This document shows positions 27,177 through 35,857 of a stretch of 64,000 nt of DNA, piece by piece. The first letter of the stretch is position 1; every line of letters begins with the position of its first letter. This DNA comes from Actinomycetales bacterium (GTDB lineage Bacteria > Actinomycetota > Actinomycetes > Mycobacteriales > Micromonosporaceae), in assembly GCA_002919305.1 (NCBI GenBank), contig PKFB01000021.1, positions 310,001 to 374,000 of the forward strand, in the 5' to 3' direction. The position numbers and the translations under genes were made by a program. The notes beneath the pieces were generated by a model that saw nothing but the letters and a program-made list of their open reading frames with translations, was not told the origin of the DNA and made no database searches.

Positions 27177-27732
27177 CTCCCGCCCCCTTTCACTACTCGG
27201 GCGGACGCAGACAGCACGTTGGCACAACATGGCTGCGTCCGACGAACTCAACTACTCTTTCAGTCCCGAGCCGGTCACGGCCGGTATCAAGAACCCGAAC
27301 GGCCAATAGGCCGTCGTAAAGGGTACGCCCGCCCTGCCATCACCGCCGCCTCCCCTCACGCGCGTACCTCTCAGGTTCGAAGTAGGCGTCAAGGACACAC
27401 TTCCCGCGCTCTCTGGTGCGGTTCTCGATGACAGACGGAACAGCCGACGGGATATAACGCGGCAGAATGCCCCACCGGTACGGCGGCAGCGACCAGTTAG
27501 CCCAGTTAGTTCTGGTTTTAAATGGACTCGGCGTCGGAGGGCTACGCGCCGCGGGGGTTCGACGCGTAGCCCTCCGACGCCCACTTGGGGGCGGGGGAAT
27601 GAAGCACTACGGGCGCGTGACAGATGCAGATGTCTTGGTCGACGCGCGACTCCCTACACCTTGCGGCATCCCCCAGCAAAGTTACGAGTCATTTTCATAA
27701 CGATTCGTTTCAGGTCTGTAAGCTGCGGAGAC
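27177..27732. other. 556-base divergent gap with one strong hairpin
   Basis: No convincing gene is seen between corA and the serine-hydrolase gene. The only clear structure is the 18-bp inverted repeat at 27531-27580. A stem like that inside a divergent promoter region could end a short untranslated RNA or shape a leader; no promoter can be assigned. Confidence 0.5.
27531..27580. repeat. 18-bp perfect inverted repeat in divergent gap
   Basis: The left arm at 27531-27548 and right arm at 27563-27580 are exact reverse complements with a 14-base loop. The stem is very stable (GC-rich), lies 152 bases before the serine-hydrolase start, and belongs to no convergent gene end. Confidence 0.7.
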
Positions 27733-28881
27733 GTGTCACCCGGCATCGAGGATCTCCTCAGTACCGGATTGGAGCCCCACTCCGACACCGGTCGGCCCTC
27801 CTACGCCGGCGCTGTCGCCGTGGCTCATGTGGCAGGCGTGGACCTACCGGAGGTCGCAGTGGGGGAGGCGGTCCGTTATCCGGACGCCAGCGGCGCTCCG
27901 CTCCCACCCGCCGAACGGGTCCCGATGACGGTCGACACCATCTTCGACCTCGCGTCAGTCACCAAACTCGTCACCGCCCTGGTATTGCTCACCCTGCTCG
28001 AGGAGGGGCGGCTCGGCCTGGATGAACCGGTGGCCACCTGGCTCCCCAGCTTCAGACTCGGTGACTGGCGTCGGATCACGCTTCGACATCTGCTTACCCA
28101 CACGGCAGGGCTGCCTCCCCGGCTCGATTCCGGGTACGCGCCCCCGCGTACCCCTGCTCCGCCCCGGCGCCCGTCGGCCGTCGACAAGGCGCGGACCCCC
28201 GTGGAGCAGACAGTCCTGGAGCTCGGGTCGCGCGTCGCACTGGAATACCCACCCGGCACCGGATTCCGCTACTCGGACGTGGGGTACCTCGTCGCCGGTC
28301 ACGTGGCGACCGTGGTCGGTGGGGAGCCGTTGGATGCCCTGGTCCGCTCCCGGGTGACAGAGCCGCTGGGCATGCGGGACACCGGTTACCGTCCGGCTCC
28401 CGCGCTGCTGCCCCGGATCGCCGCGACCGAGTACCGTCCTGAGCGGCGTACCGACGGCTGTGTCCGAGGCGAGGTGCACGACTCGACGTGTTTCCGGCTG
28501 GGTGGGGTGTCGGGGCACGCTGGCTTGTTCGGTACCGCGCGGGATCTGCTGCGATTGGGTAAGGCTCTGCTGTACGGCGGCTCCCTCGATGCAGGTGCTC
28601 GGCGAATCCTGCGGCCGGAGACCGTCGTGGAGATGACCCGGAACCAGCTGGTCGGGTTCTCACATGTCCCTTATGGACATGGACTCGGGGTACGGATCGG
28701 CGATCCTGCGCTAGCGCCCTGGGGCTACGGACACACCGGTTTCACCGGCACCTCGCTGCTGATCGATCCGGACCGCGAGACGGTGCTGGTGCTGCTCACT
28801 AATCGCATTCACCCCAGCCGCCACTGGTCCACCGGCGTCCCCGTCCGCCCTCTCCTCGCCGCTCATCTGCGTCGCCTGTAG
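27733..28881 (+). CDS. Beta-lactamase-related serine hydrolase (class C/DD-peptidase fold)
   Basis: 382 residues. Active-site Ser-x-x-Lys in DLASVTKLVT (about 70-73), a Tyr-Ser-Asp block in GTGFRYSDVGYLVAGH and an HTGFTGT block replacing KTG near the C-terminus. HLLTHTAGLP and GGVSGHAGLFGTARDLLRLG are family hallmarks. No signal peptide, so it is probably a cytosolic esterase or peptidase-like hydrolase rather than a lactam-resistance enzyme. The GTG at 27733 has GCGGAG upstream; longer in-frame starts exist. Confidence 0.9.
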   Translation: MSPGIEDLLSTGLEPHSDTGRPSYAGAVAVAHVAGVDLPEVAVGEAVRYPDASGAPLPPAERVPMTVDTIFDLASVTKLVTALVLLTLLEEGRLGLDEPVATWLPSFRLGDWRRITLRHLLTHTAGLPPRLDSGYAPPRTPAPPRRPSAVDKARTPVEQTVLELGSRVALEYPPGTGFRYSDVGYLVAGHVATVVGGEPLDALVRSRVTEPLGMRDTGYRPAPALLPRIAATEYRPERRTDGCVRGEVHDSTCFRLGGVSGHAGLFGTARDLLRLGKALLYGGSLDAGARRILRPETVVEMTRNQLVGFSHVPYGHGLGVRIGDPALAPWGYGHTGFTGTSLLIDPDRETVLVLLTNRIHPSRHWSTGVPVRPLLAAHLRRL

Positions 28882-28940
28882 CCGGCGGGACGCCACCCAC
28901 CGTTTCGAGGACCCCCAGTGAGTGCCCAGTGCCTGTCCAC

Positions 28941-28963
28941 GCGACGCGGGAACGCCGCGTCGC
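28941..28963. terminator. 9-bp hairpin between convergent genes
   Basis: GCGACGCGG and CCGCGTCGC with a 5-base loop, five bases from the 3' end of the GlxA-type gene and 60 after the serine-hydrolase stop. Likely a shared terminator. Confidence 0.65.
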
Positions 28964-28967
28964 CGTG

Positions 28968-29954
28968 TCACCCAGGGCCGAAGCGTTTGCGGTAGTCCGA
29001 CGGGCTCAGCATGGTGTGTCGCCGCATCTGAACGCGCAGGTTTGACACACTGCCTAATCCGCTCAGCCGCGCCACCACCTCAAGCCGCGCCTCCCCACGT
29101 TCGATCAACCGGCAGGCCAACGCCACTCGTTCCGCGGTGAGCCATGCCAGGGGAGTGGTCCCTACTTCGAGCCGAAACCTGCGATACAAGGTGGCTGGGC
29201 TGACCGCTGCGTGGGCCGCCAGGTCGGCCACGGTCAACGGTTCGGCCAGATGTTCTCGGGCCCAAGCGAGCACCGGAGCCAGCGAGGTGTCCGGTATCTC
29301 GGGGATCGGCTGCTCCACGAACTGCCGCTGGCCACCATCGCGGTGAGCCGCGAACACCAAGCGTCGACTGACCGTGTTGGCCACCTCAGCGCCATGGTCC
29401 CGGCGGATGATGTGCAATCCAAGGTCCAGTGCCGCCGCACTCCCCGCGGCGGTGAAGATGTCACCGTCCTCGACGAACAACACGTCGGGTTCGAGCTGGA
29501 CCGCAGGGTAGAGCCGGGTGAACAGCTCCGCCCACCGCCAGTGTGTGGTGGCGCGGCGCCCGTCTAAGACACCGGCCGCGGCTAGCGTAAACGCACCGGT
29601 GCAGAAACTGATCAACCGAGCGCCCCGATCCGCGGCACGCCGGATGGCGTCCAGTACCGCGGGTCTCGGCTTCACCACCGGGTCTGGCCGGTTAGGCACG
29701 ATCACGGTGTCGGCGGTATCCACCGCATCCAGGCTCGCCACCTCGGACAGCGTGAAGAAACCGCCGTGCATCCGTACGGCGGGAACCGCGGCGCAGAGCG
29801 TGAAGTCGTACCACGGTCGGTCGATTTCCGGTCGGCGCAGCCCGAACAGCTCCGTCGCGACGCCTAACTCGAACGGGTTGGAACCCTCATCGACGATCAC
29901 CACGACCCGGTGGGGTGGGCCGCCGCCGGACGTCTGCGAGGATCCTGGCGACAT
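28968..29954 (-). CDS. GlxA-type AraC regulator with DJ-1/PfpI domain
   Basis: 328 residues. The N-terminal DJ-1/PfpI-like domain (about 15-190) shows VVVIVDEGSNPFELGVATEL and FCTGAFTLAAAGVLDGRRAT. The C-terminal AraC/XylS domain has both HTH units (PLTVADLAAHAAVSPATLYR, then LEVVARLSGLGSVSNLRVQM). It binds DNA and probably senses a small nitrogenous or aldehyde-type ligand. Start at the ATG at 29954; an in-frame TTG two codons earlier is possible. It is divergent from the cupin gene 52 bases away, its likely target. Confidence 0.92.
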   Translation of the reverse strand: MSPGSSQTSGGGPPHRVVVIVDEGSNPFELGVATELFGLRRPEIDRPWYDFTLCAAVPAVRMHGGFFTLSEVASLDAVDTADTVIVPNRPDPVVKPRPAVLDAIRRAADRGARLISFCTGAFTLAAAGVLDGRRATTHWRWAELFTRLYPAVQLEPDVLFVEDGDIFTAAGSAAALDLGLHIIRRDHGAEVANTVSRRLVFAAHRDGGQRQFVEQPIPEIPDTSLAPVLAWAREHLAEPLTVADLAAHAAVSPATLYRRFRLEVGTTPLAWLTAERVALACRLIERGEARLEVVARLSGLGSVSNLRVQMRRHTMLSPSDYRKRFGPG

Positions 29955-30006
29955 ATGCAATTCTTAGCACTCACACCTTCCGGCCCACGGTGGCCAGAAT
30001 CAGCCC

Positions 30007-30447
30007 GTGATAACGGAACCGATCGATCTCTCAGCCGCGTTATCCCGGATCGACCAGCTGTGGAGTCCACGCATCGTCACCCGGGTGAACGACTACGACG
30101 TGCGGATCGTCAAAGTCGCCGGTGAGTACATCTGGCACAGCCACGCCGACACCGACGAGTTCTTTCTCGTCCTCGACGGCGAACTCAACATCGCGTTACG
30201 CGACGCTCCCACCGCTGACGCGGACGCCGCGTCCTCGGACCACGCCGGCCTCACCGAACGCGTCGTCACCCTGCGTCCGGGCTCCGTATTCGTCGTTCCG
30301 CGCGGCGTGGAACACAAACCGTTCTCAACCACCGGCGCGTCGGTCCTGCTGTTTGAACCCACCGGGACCATGAACGTCGGTGACCATCACGACTCCATCC
30401 CCGACTACATCACCGCCACCGCCGGCCAACCTTTGGACCAGGCCTGA
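30007..30447 (+). CDS. Small cupin-domain protein
   Basis: 146 residues. Single-domain cupin: HSHADTDEFFLVLDGEL is motif 1 with His, His and Glu metal ligands, and PGSVFVVPRGVEHKP is motif 2 with the last His. Likely a metal-binding enzyme or ligand-binding protein in the cytoplasm. GTG start. It shares a short divergent promoter region with the GlxA-type regulator, and co-function is inferred from that. Substrate unknown. Confidence 0.9.
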   Translation: MITEPIDLSAALSRIDQLWSPRIVTRVNDYDVRIVKVAGEYIWHSHADTDEFFLVLDGELNIALRDAPTADADAASSDHAGLTERVVTLRPGSVFVVPRGVEHKPFSTTGASVLLFEPTGTMNVGDHHDSIPDYITATAGQPLDQA

Positions 30448-30458
30448 GCCAGGCGTCT

Positions 30459-30488
30459 TCCCGGCCCTCGCGGGCCCAAGGGCCGGGA
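30459..30488. terminator. Hairpin between cupin gene and aceB
   Basis: Arms 30459-30468 and 30479-30488 pair over 10 bp (TCCCGGCCCT with AGGGCCGGGA) around a 10-base loop, between two convergent genes. Confidence 0.65.
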
Positions 30489-30522
30489 GCGCGCTCGTCG
30501 GTTAGTCTCGGTTAGTCGTCGA

Positions 30523-32124
30523 TCAGCTGAAGTACCTCTGGTACGCCGGGAGCGTCAGGAACTCCACCATCGGCATACCCAGCGCGATCTCCAGGAACAA
30601 CGCGCGGGCGTCGGCGTACCGGCGGGGCGGCGCTCCCCTGTCAGGGCATTGGGCGATCAGCCGGTCCACCTCGGCGTACGCCAGCCGCTCCACCAAACGT
30701 CGGGTGATCAACCGGCCGTCGGTGAGCCGAACGCCCCGATGGAACCACTGCCAGACCTGGGCGCGGGCGATCTCAGCGGTGGCGGTGTCTTCCATTTGGT
30801 TGTCCAACGCCACCGCACCCTGGCCCCGCAGCCACGACTCCAGGTATCGGATAGCGACGCTGATGTTGCGACGCAGCCCCTCCTCGGTCACCTTCACGGG
30901 CGTAAAGTCGATCGCCAGAAGATCCGCGGCCCCCACCGACACGTCTTCGCGCTGCCGGTGGATCTGATGCGGCCGATCCCCCAGCACCTCGTCGAACACT
31001 TCCCGGCACACCGGAACCAGATCGGGATGGGCCACCCAGGAGCCGTCGAAGCCGTCGGCGGCCTCCCGACGCTTGTCCTGACGGACCTGCTCCAATGCCC
31101 GCGCGGTCACCTCAGGGTCACGCCGGTTCGGGATGAACGCGGCCATCCCCCCGATGGCGTGGGCGCCTCGCCGGTGGCAGGTACGCACCAGCAACTCGGT
31201 GTACGCGCGCATGAACGGCACCGTCATCGTCACCTCGGACCGCTCCGGCAGCACGAACTTCGGACAACCACCGATGGTCTTGATGACGCTGAAGATGTAG
31301 TCCCAGCGCCCGGCGTTGAGCCCAGCCGAGTGGTCCCGCAGCGCGTAGAGGATCTCCTCCATCTCGAACGCGGCCGTGATGGTCTCGATCAGGACGGTGG
31401 CGCGGATCGTACCCCGGGGAATACCGAGCTGGTCTTGAGCGAAGCAGAACACGTCGTTCCACAGCTCAGCCTCGGCCGCGCTCTCCAGCTTGGGCAGGTA
31501 GAAGTAGGGGCCGCTGCCGCGTTCCAGTTGCCGTCGCGCGCAGTGGAAAAAGTACAGTCCAAAGTCGACCAAGCTGGCCGACACCGGACGACTGTCCACC
31601 CTGATGTGATACTCCGGCAGGTGCCAGCCGCGCGGGCGCACCATGATGGTGGGTATCTGCTCCCCGATCCGGTACCGTTTGCCCTGATCAGAGACGAAAT
31701 CGATGCGTCGATCCAGGGCATCCCGCAGATTGAGCTGCCCAGTGATCATGTTCTCCCAGGACGGAGTGGCGGCGTCTTCAAAGTCCGCCATCCACACCTG
31801 AGCGCCGGAGTTGAGAGCGTTCACCGTCATCTTCCGGTCAATCGGCCCGGTGATCTCCACCCGCCGGTCGGTCAGGTCTGGCGGCGGCGGGGCGACCCGC
31901 CACGTAGGGTCAGCGCGCACCGCGGCGGTCGCGGTGGGGAAGTCCAGGGTTTCGCCGCTGGCCAGCGCGGCTCGGCGCTGCCGTCGGCGGATGAGCAGCT
32001 CCAAGCGGCGGTCACCGAATTCTTCGTGGAGCGCGGCGATGAACCGCACCGCCTCCGGCGTGAGGATCTCTTCCTCACCGCGGACCTGTGTCCCCAGAAC
32101 GTCGATCTCTCCGGTAATGGTCAT
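30523..32124 (-). CDS. aceB: Malate synthase A
   Basis: 533 residues. Condenses glyoxylate with acetyl-CoA to malate, the second step of the glyoxylate shunt. Family motifs: [19 protein letters not shown] with acidic active-site residues, [25 protein letters not shown], and [12 protein letters not shown] near the C-terminus. Length fits the A isoform. The ATG overlaps the aceA stop (ATGA), so the two are co-translated. Confidence 0.96.
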   Translation of the reverse strand: MTITGEIDVLGTQVRGEEEILTPEAVRFIAALHEEFGDRRLELLIRRRQRRAALASGETLDFPTATAAVRADPTWRVAPPPPDLTDRRVEITGPIDRKMTVNALNSGAQVWMADFEDAATPSWENMITGQLNLRDALDRRIDFVSDQGKRYRIGEQIPTIMVRPRGWHLPEYHIRVDSRPVSASLVDFGLYFFHCARRQLERGSGPYFYLPKLESAAEAELWNDVFCFAQDQLGIPRGTIRATVLIETITAAFEMEEILYALRDHSAGLNAGRWDYIFSVIKTIGGCPKFVLPERSEVTMTVPFMRAYTELLVRTCHRRGAHAIGGMAAFIPNRRDPEVTARALEQVRQDKRREAADGFDGSWVAHPDLVPVCREVFDEVLGDRPHQIHRQREDVSVGAADLLAIDFTPVKVTEEGLRRNISVAIRYLESWLRGQGAVALDNQMEDTATAEIARAQVWQWFHRGVRLTDGRLITRRLVERLAYAEVDRLIAQCPDRGAPPRRYADARALFLEIALGMPMVEFLTLPAYQRYFS

Positions 32125-33485
32125 CGCACACCCTCCACCACCAAGTCGAACTGTGCTTCCTCGGTCGAGCCACGGAGCGCAGCGGTCTCCGTACCCGGGT
32201 TGAGCGCCTGATTGATGAGGTCGAAGTACCCCGCCCCGACCTCCCGTTGATGTCGAGTAGCGGTGTACCCATAGGCCTGGGAGGCGAACTCCGCCTGCTG
32301 GAGCCGGACGTAGGCGCTCATGCCCTCGGTGGCGTATCCGCGGGCCAGCTCGAACATGGAGTGGTTGAGCGCGTGGAACCCGGCCAACGTCACGAACTGG
32401 AACCGGTACCCCATGGCGGCCAGCTCCCGCTGGAACCGGGCGATGGTCTCCTCATCGAGGTGAAGTCGCCAGTTGAACGACGGAGAGCAGTTGTACGCCA
32501 GGAGCTTGCCGGGGTACACCGTGTGGATCGCCTCGGCGATGTGTCGGGCCTGCTCCAGATCGGGGGTGGCGGTCTCCACCCACAGCATGTCGGCGTAGGG
32601 CGCGTACGCCAGGGCGCGTGCGATGGCGGCCTCCACGCCGGGCCGGACCCGGAAGTAGCCTTCGGCGGTGCGTTCCCCGGTGCAGAAGGGCCGGTCGCGC
32701 TCGTCGATGTCGCTGGTGAGCAGCGTCGCTCCCAATGCGTCGGTACGCGCGATCAGAACGAGGGGAACGTCCGCGACGTCCGCGGCGAGCCGGGCGGCGT
32801 TAAGCGTGCGGATGTGTTGCTCGGTGGGGACCAACACCTTACCGCCCATGTGCCCGCATTTCTTCTCGGACGCTAACTGGTCCTCGAAGTGCACTCCCGC
32901 CGCACCGGCGGCGATGAGCGCCTTAGTGAGTTCGAACGCGTTGAGTACGCCCCCGAAGCCCGCCTCGGCGTCGGCGATGATCGGCACCAGCCAGTCGATG
33001 TCCTCTTCAGCAGCGCCACCGGTGCCACCCGTGTCACCAAAGTCGCCGCCGTCGTCGCGGATCGCACTGGCCGCGATCTGATCGGCGCGCAACAGTGCGT
33101 TGTTGATGCGACGCACCACCGCCGGGACCGAATTCACCGGGTACAGGCTCTGGTCGGGGTAGGTGTGGCCGGCCAGGTTGGCGTCGGCGGCGACCTGCCA
33201 TCCCGACAGGTAGATGGCGCGCAGCCCGGCCCGGACCATCTGCACCGCCTGTCCACCGGTGAGCGCCCCCAGCGCGGGCAGGTACGGACGACGGTGCAAC
33301 TCCTCCCACAGCCGCTGCGCTCCTCGACGAGCGAGCGTGTGCTCCTCAATCACGGTGCCGCGCAGCCGCGCCACATCCTCGGCGGTGTAGGAGCGCTCGA
33401 TACCGAGCCAGCGGTGATCAGCGATCCACCGCCGTTTCAACTCCGCAGCCGTCCGGCGTATCCGGTCCCTGTGCCGTTCCCGCAT
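32121..33485 (-). CDS. aceA: Isocitrate lyase
   Basis: 454 residues. Splits isocitrate into glyoxylate and succinate. Catalytic Cys210 lies in the [10 protein letters not shown] signature; other conserved parts are [22 protein letters not shown] and [21 protein letters not shown] lies six bases before the ATG. First gene of an aceA-aceB operon, with a RamB-like regulator divergent 114 bases away. A short Gly/Asp-rich insert (about residues 145-160, [14 protein letters not shown]) is not part of the common core. Confidence 0.96.
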   Translation of the reverse strand: MRERHRDRIRRTAAELKRRWIADHRWLGIERSYTAEDVARLRGTVIEEHTLARRGAQRLWEELHRRPYLPALGALTGGQAVQMVRAGLRAIYLSGWQVAADANLAGHTYPDQSLYPVNSVPAVVRRINNALLRADQIAASAIRDDGGDFGDTGGTGGAAEEDIDWLVPIIADAEAGFGGVLNAFELTKALIAAGAAGVHFEDQLASEKKCGHMGGKVLVPTEQHIRTLNAARLAADVADVPLVLIARTDALGATLLTSDIDERDRPFCTGERTAEGYFRVRPGVEAAIARALAYAPYADMLWVETATPDLEQARHIAEAIHTVYPGKLLAYNCSPSFNWRLHLDEETIARFQRELAAMGYRFQFVTLAGFHALNHSMFELARGYATEGMSAYVRLQQAEFASQAYGYTATRHQREVGAGYFDLINQALNPGTETAALRGSTEEAQFDLVVEGVR

Positions 33486-33527
33486 CGCGGCCTCCTCCCC
33501 GCGTAAAACAGTGAGGAATTTGACAGT

Positions 33528-33543
33528 GCTACCCGCTGGTAGC
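33528..33543. promoter_or_regulatory. Inverted repeat between aceA and ramB-like gene
   Basis: GCTACC-cgct-GGTAGC, an exact 6-bp inverted repeat 43 bases upstream of the aceA start and 57 before the regulator start. A TTGACA just before it on the plus strand (33520-33525) may be a -35 box of the regulator gene. Its position suits an operator for the divergent pair. It does not match the RamB site known from Corynebacterium. Confidence 0.45.
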
Positions 33544-33599
33544 TACCTTCAAGACTCACCTCAAGAGAAGAAACGCAGAACTTCTTCTAAGGTCACGAA

Positions 33600-35102
33600 A
33601 TGGCCGATGTCTTGCCGGAGCGATCACGTCAACAGGCGATCCAGGAGACAGAACAGACAACAGGGATAGACCTGGTTACCCTCGGCCGGCGTCTGAGGCA
33701 TCTGCGCCGTGCCCGAGGTCTGACGCTGGACCAGCTGGGCGAGAAGGTCGGGCGAGCCCCCTCCCAGTTGTCCCTCATCGAAAACGGACGGCGGGAACCC
33801 CGGCTCACCCTGTTGCAGGCGCTCGCGGGGGCGTTGGGCGTACCTCTCTCCGACCTGTTGCGGCCGGAACCCCCCAACCGACGCGCCGCGCTGGAAATCG
33901 AACTGGAACATGCCCAGCGGGACCCGCAGTACGTCGCGCTCGGTCTGCCGATGGTGCGCCCCAGTCCACGGCTCCCGCTGGAGGCGTTGGAGGCGCTGGT
34001 CGGTCTGCACCGAGAGCTGGCCCGCCGCGCCGCCGAGCAGGTCGCCACCCCCGAGGAGGCGCGGCGCGCAAACGCCGCCCTGCGCGCACAAATGCGAGAA
34101 CGGAACAACTACTACGCCGAGATTGAACAGGCCGCCGGAAAGGTCCTGCGCGCCGTCCGGCACACCACTGGGCCGTTATCGCAGCGAGGCATCCTCAACA
34201 TCGCCTCACATCTGGGCTTCAAGCTGCGTTACGTGGGCGACCTGCCCCGTTCCACCCGATCGATCACCGACCTGCGTAACCGCGTCATCTACCTGCCTCA
34301 AGGCACCCCGCCGGGTGGCCACGATCCCCGCTCCATCGTGCTGCAGACCCTTGGGCACTTCGTCCTGGGCCACAACGATCCCAAGAGCTTCGGCGACTTC
34401 CTCCGGCAACGCGTAGAAGCCAACTACTTCGCCGCGGCGCTGCTGATCCCCGAATCCTTCGCCGTGGCCTTCCTCCAACGCGCCAAGGCCGACCGCGAGC
34501 TGTCTATCGAAGACCTGCGGGACACCTTCGGCGTGTCCTATGAGACCGCGGCGCACCGCTTCACCAACCTCGCCACCCACCACCTGGGGATCCCCGTCCA
34601 CTTCATGCGCACCCATGAAAGCGGCACCGTGTACAAGGCCTACGAAAACGACGGGGTGCGTTTCCCCAGCGATGTCACCGGCGCAATCGAGGGGCAGCCG
34701 GCGTGCCGCTGGTGGGCGGCCCGGACAGTGTTCACAAAGGGGGATAGGTTCTCCACGTTCTACCAGTACACAGACACCCCGAACGGCACCTATTGGTGCA
34801 CCGCGCACGTCGACTCCACGCCCAACGGCGAGTTCTCGGTCAACGTAGGCACCCCCTACGAACACGCCAAATGGTTCCGAGGCCGCGACACCAAGCACCG
34901 GACCTCCTCCACCTGTCCGGACCCTGACTGCTGCCAACGACCCCCCACCCACCTGGCCGCCCGCTGGCAGGGGTACGCCTGGCCCAACGCGCGAGCGCAC
35001 TCCCACCTGCTGGCGGCGCTCCCACCCGGCACCTTCCCCGGCGTCGACGAAACCGATGTGTATGAGTTCCTCGAAGCCCACACCGACTCACACACCCCGT
35101 AG
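33600..35102 (+). CDS. ramB: RamB-like regulator of the glyoxylate shunt
   Basis: 500 residues. An XRE HTH at about 25-85 (LTLDQLGEKVGRAPSQLSLI), an IrrE/ImmA-like domain around 200-340, and a C-terminal DUF2083-type domain with Cys-rich CPDPDCCQRP. RamB controls aceA/aceB and acetate genes in Corynebacterium and Mycobacterium, and the divergent position beside aceA supports that. Unusually, the zinc-protease motif HExxH of IrrE proteins is replaced: the aligned bases read QTLGHFVLGH, so first His and Glu are Gln and Thr and metallopeptidase activity is unlikely. AAGG lies seven bases before the ATG. Confidence 0.9.
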   Translation: MADVLPERSRQQAIQETEQTTGIDLVTLGRRLRHLRRARGLTLDQLGEKVGRAPSQLSLIENGRREPRLTLLQALAGALGVPLSDLLRPEPPNRRAALEIELEHAQRDPQYVALGLPMVRPSPRLPLEALEALVGLHRELARRAAEQVATPEEARRANAALRAQMRERNNYYAEIEQAAGKVLRAVRHTTGPLSQRGILNIASHLGFKLRYVGDLPRSTRSITDLRNRVIYLPQGTPPGGHDPRSIVLQTLGHFVLGHNDPKSFGDFLRQRVEANYFAAALLIPESFAVAFLQRAKADRELSIEDLRDTFGVSYETAAHRFTNLATHHLGIPVHFMRTHESGTVYKAYENDGVRFPSDVTGAIEGQPACRWWAARTVFTKGDRFSTFYQYTDTPNGTYWCTAHVDSTPNGEFSVNVGTPYEHAKWFRGRDTKHRTSSTCPDPDCCQRPPTHLAARWQGYAWPNARAHSHLLAALPPGTFPGVDETDVYEFLEAHTDSHTP

Positions 35103-35176
35103 CCCCACCGACCCACCGGGCTCTCGCCGCGGGTCGTACCCGCGCCCGATCCAGTCCGGCTCCGTAAGCTGAGGAC

Positions 35177-35728
35177 ATGTCCGAGCTTTTGAGGCGTACA
35201 CGACCTCCGGTGCCCTACGAATTCCTGCCGCCGGTGCCGTCATTCACCGTGGAGAGCAACGACCTCACTCCCGACGGCCAGTTGGGCGACGACCACGTCT
35301 ACAACAGCTTCGGCATGTCGGGGAACAACATCTCCCCCCACCTACGCTGGAGCGGCTTCCCGGCCGAGACGAAGAGCTTCACGGTCACCTGCTTCGACCC
35401 GGACGCGCCCACCGGAAGCGGGTTCTGGCACTGGCTGCTGGTGGACATCCCCGCGTCGGTGACCGAGCTGCCCCGGGGTGCAGGAAGCGGTGACCAGGCC
35501 GGGCTGCCCGCGGGCGCGTTCCACGTCCGCAACGACTACGGCACCCGCGATTACGGAGGTGCCGCGCCGCCGAAGGGCGACCACCCGCACCGCTACATCT
35601 TCGCGGTCCATGCCCTGGACACCGAGCACCTCGGAGTGGACGCGGACGTCTCACCAGCGGTGGTGGGCTTCAACCTCACCTTCCACACCCTGGCCCGTGG
35701 CCTACTCACGGTGCACTTCGGCCACTGA
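35177..35728 (+). CDS. YbhB/YbcL-type phosphatidylethanolamine-binding protein
   Basis: 183 residues. PEBP/RKIP fold: [40 protein letters not shown] and [15 protein letters not shown] contain the conserved ligand-pocket residues (Asp-Pro-Asp, His, His-Arg-Tyr). No signal peptide. Bacterial members bind small anions or phosphate esters, and their physiological role is largely unsettled. It stands alone with a hairpin directly after its stop. Confidence 0.93.
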   Translation: MSELLRRTRPPVPYEFLPPVPSFTVESNDLTPDGQLGDDHVYNSFGMSGNNISPHLRWSGFPAETKSFTVTCFDPDAPTGSGFWHWLLVDIPASVTELPRGAGSGDQAGLPAGAFHVRNDYGTRDYGGAAPPKGDHPHRYIFAVHALDTEHLGVDADVSPAVVGFNLTFHTLARGLLTVHFGH

Positions 35729-35729
35729 A

Positions 35730-35755
35730 CGGATCCGGGGCCACCCCCGGATCCG
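35730..35755 (+). terminator. 11-bp hairpin after PEBP gene
   Basis: CGGATCCGGGG and CCCCGGATCCG with a 4-base loop, starting two bases after the stop codon. Confidence 0.75.
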
Positions 35756-35857
35756 CCTCCCCAGGGCCGCGGTACACGGTGGGCCACCGGCGTCTGGCAG
35801 GCTTGCGGGTGCCTCCCATAGGGGGAGAGATCACGTCCATCCTGCCGAGGATCGAGG

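Noticed and set aside
30649..32211. A 520-residue plus-strand open frame over aceB
   Set aside because: Mirrors a strongly conserved malate synthase on the other strand; long antisense frames are common in GC-rich DNA and it has no ribosome site or family motif.
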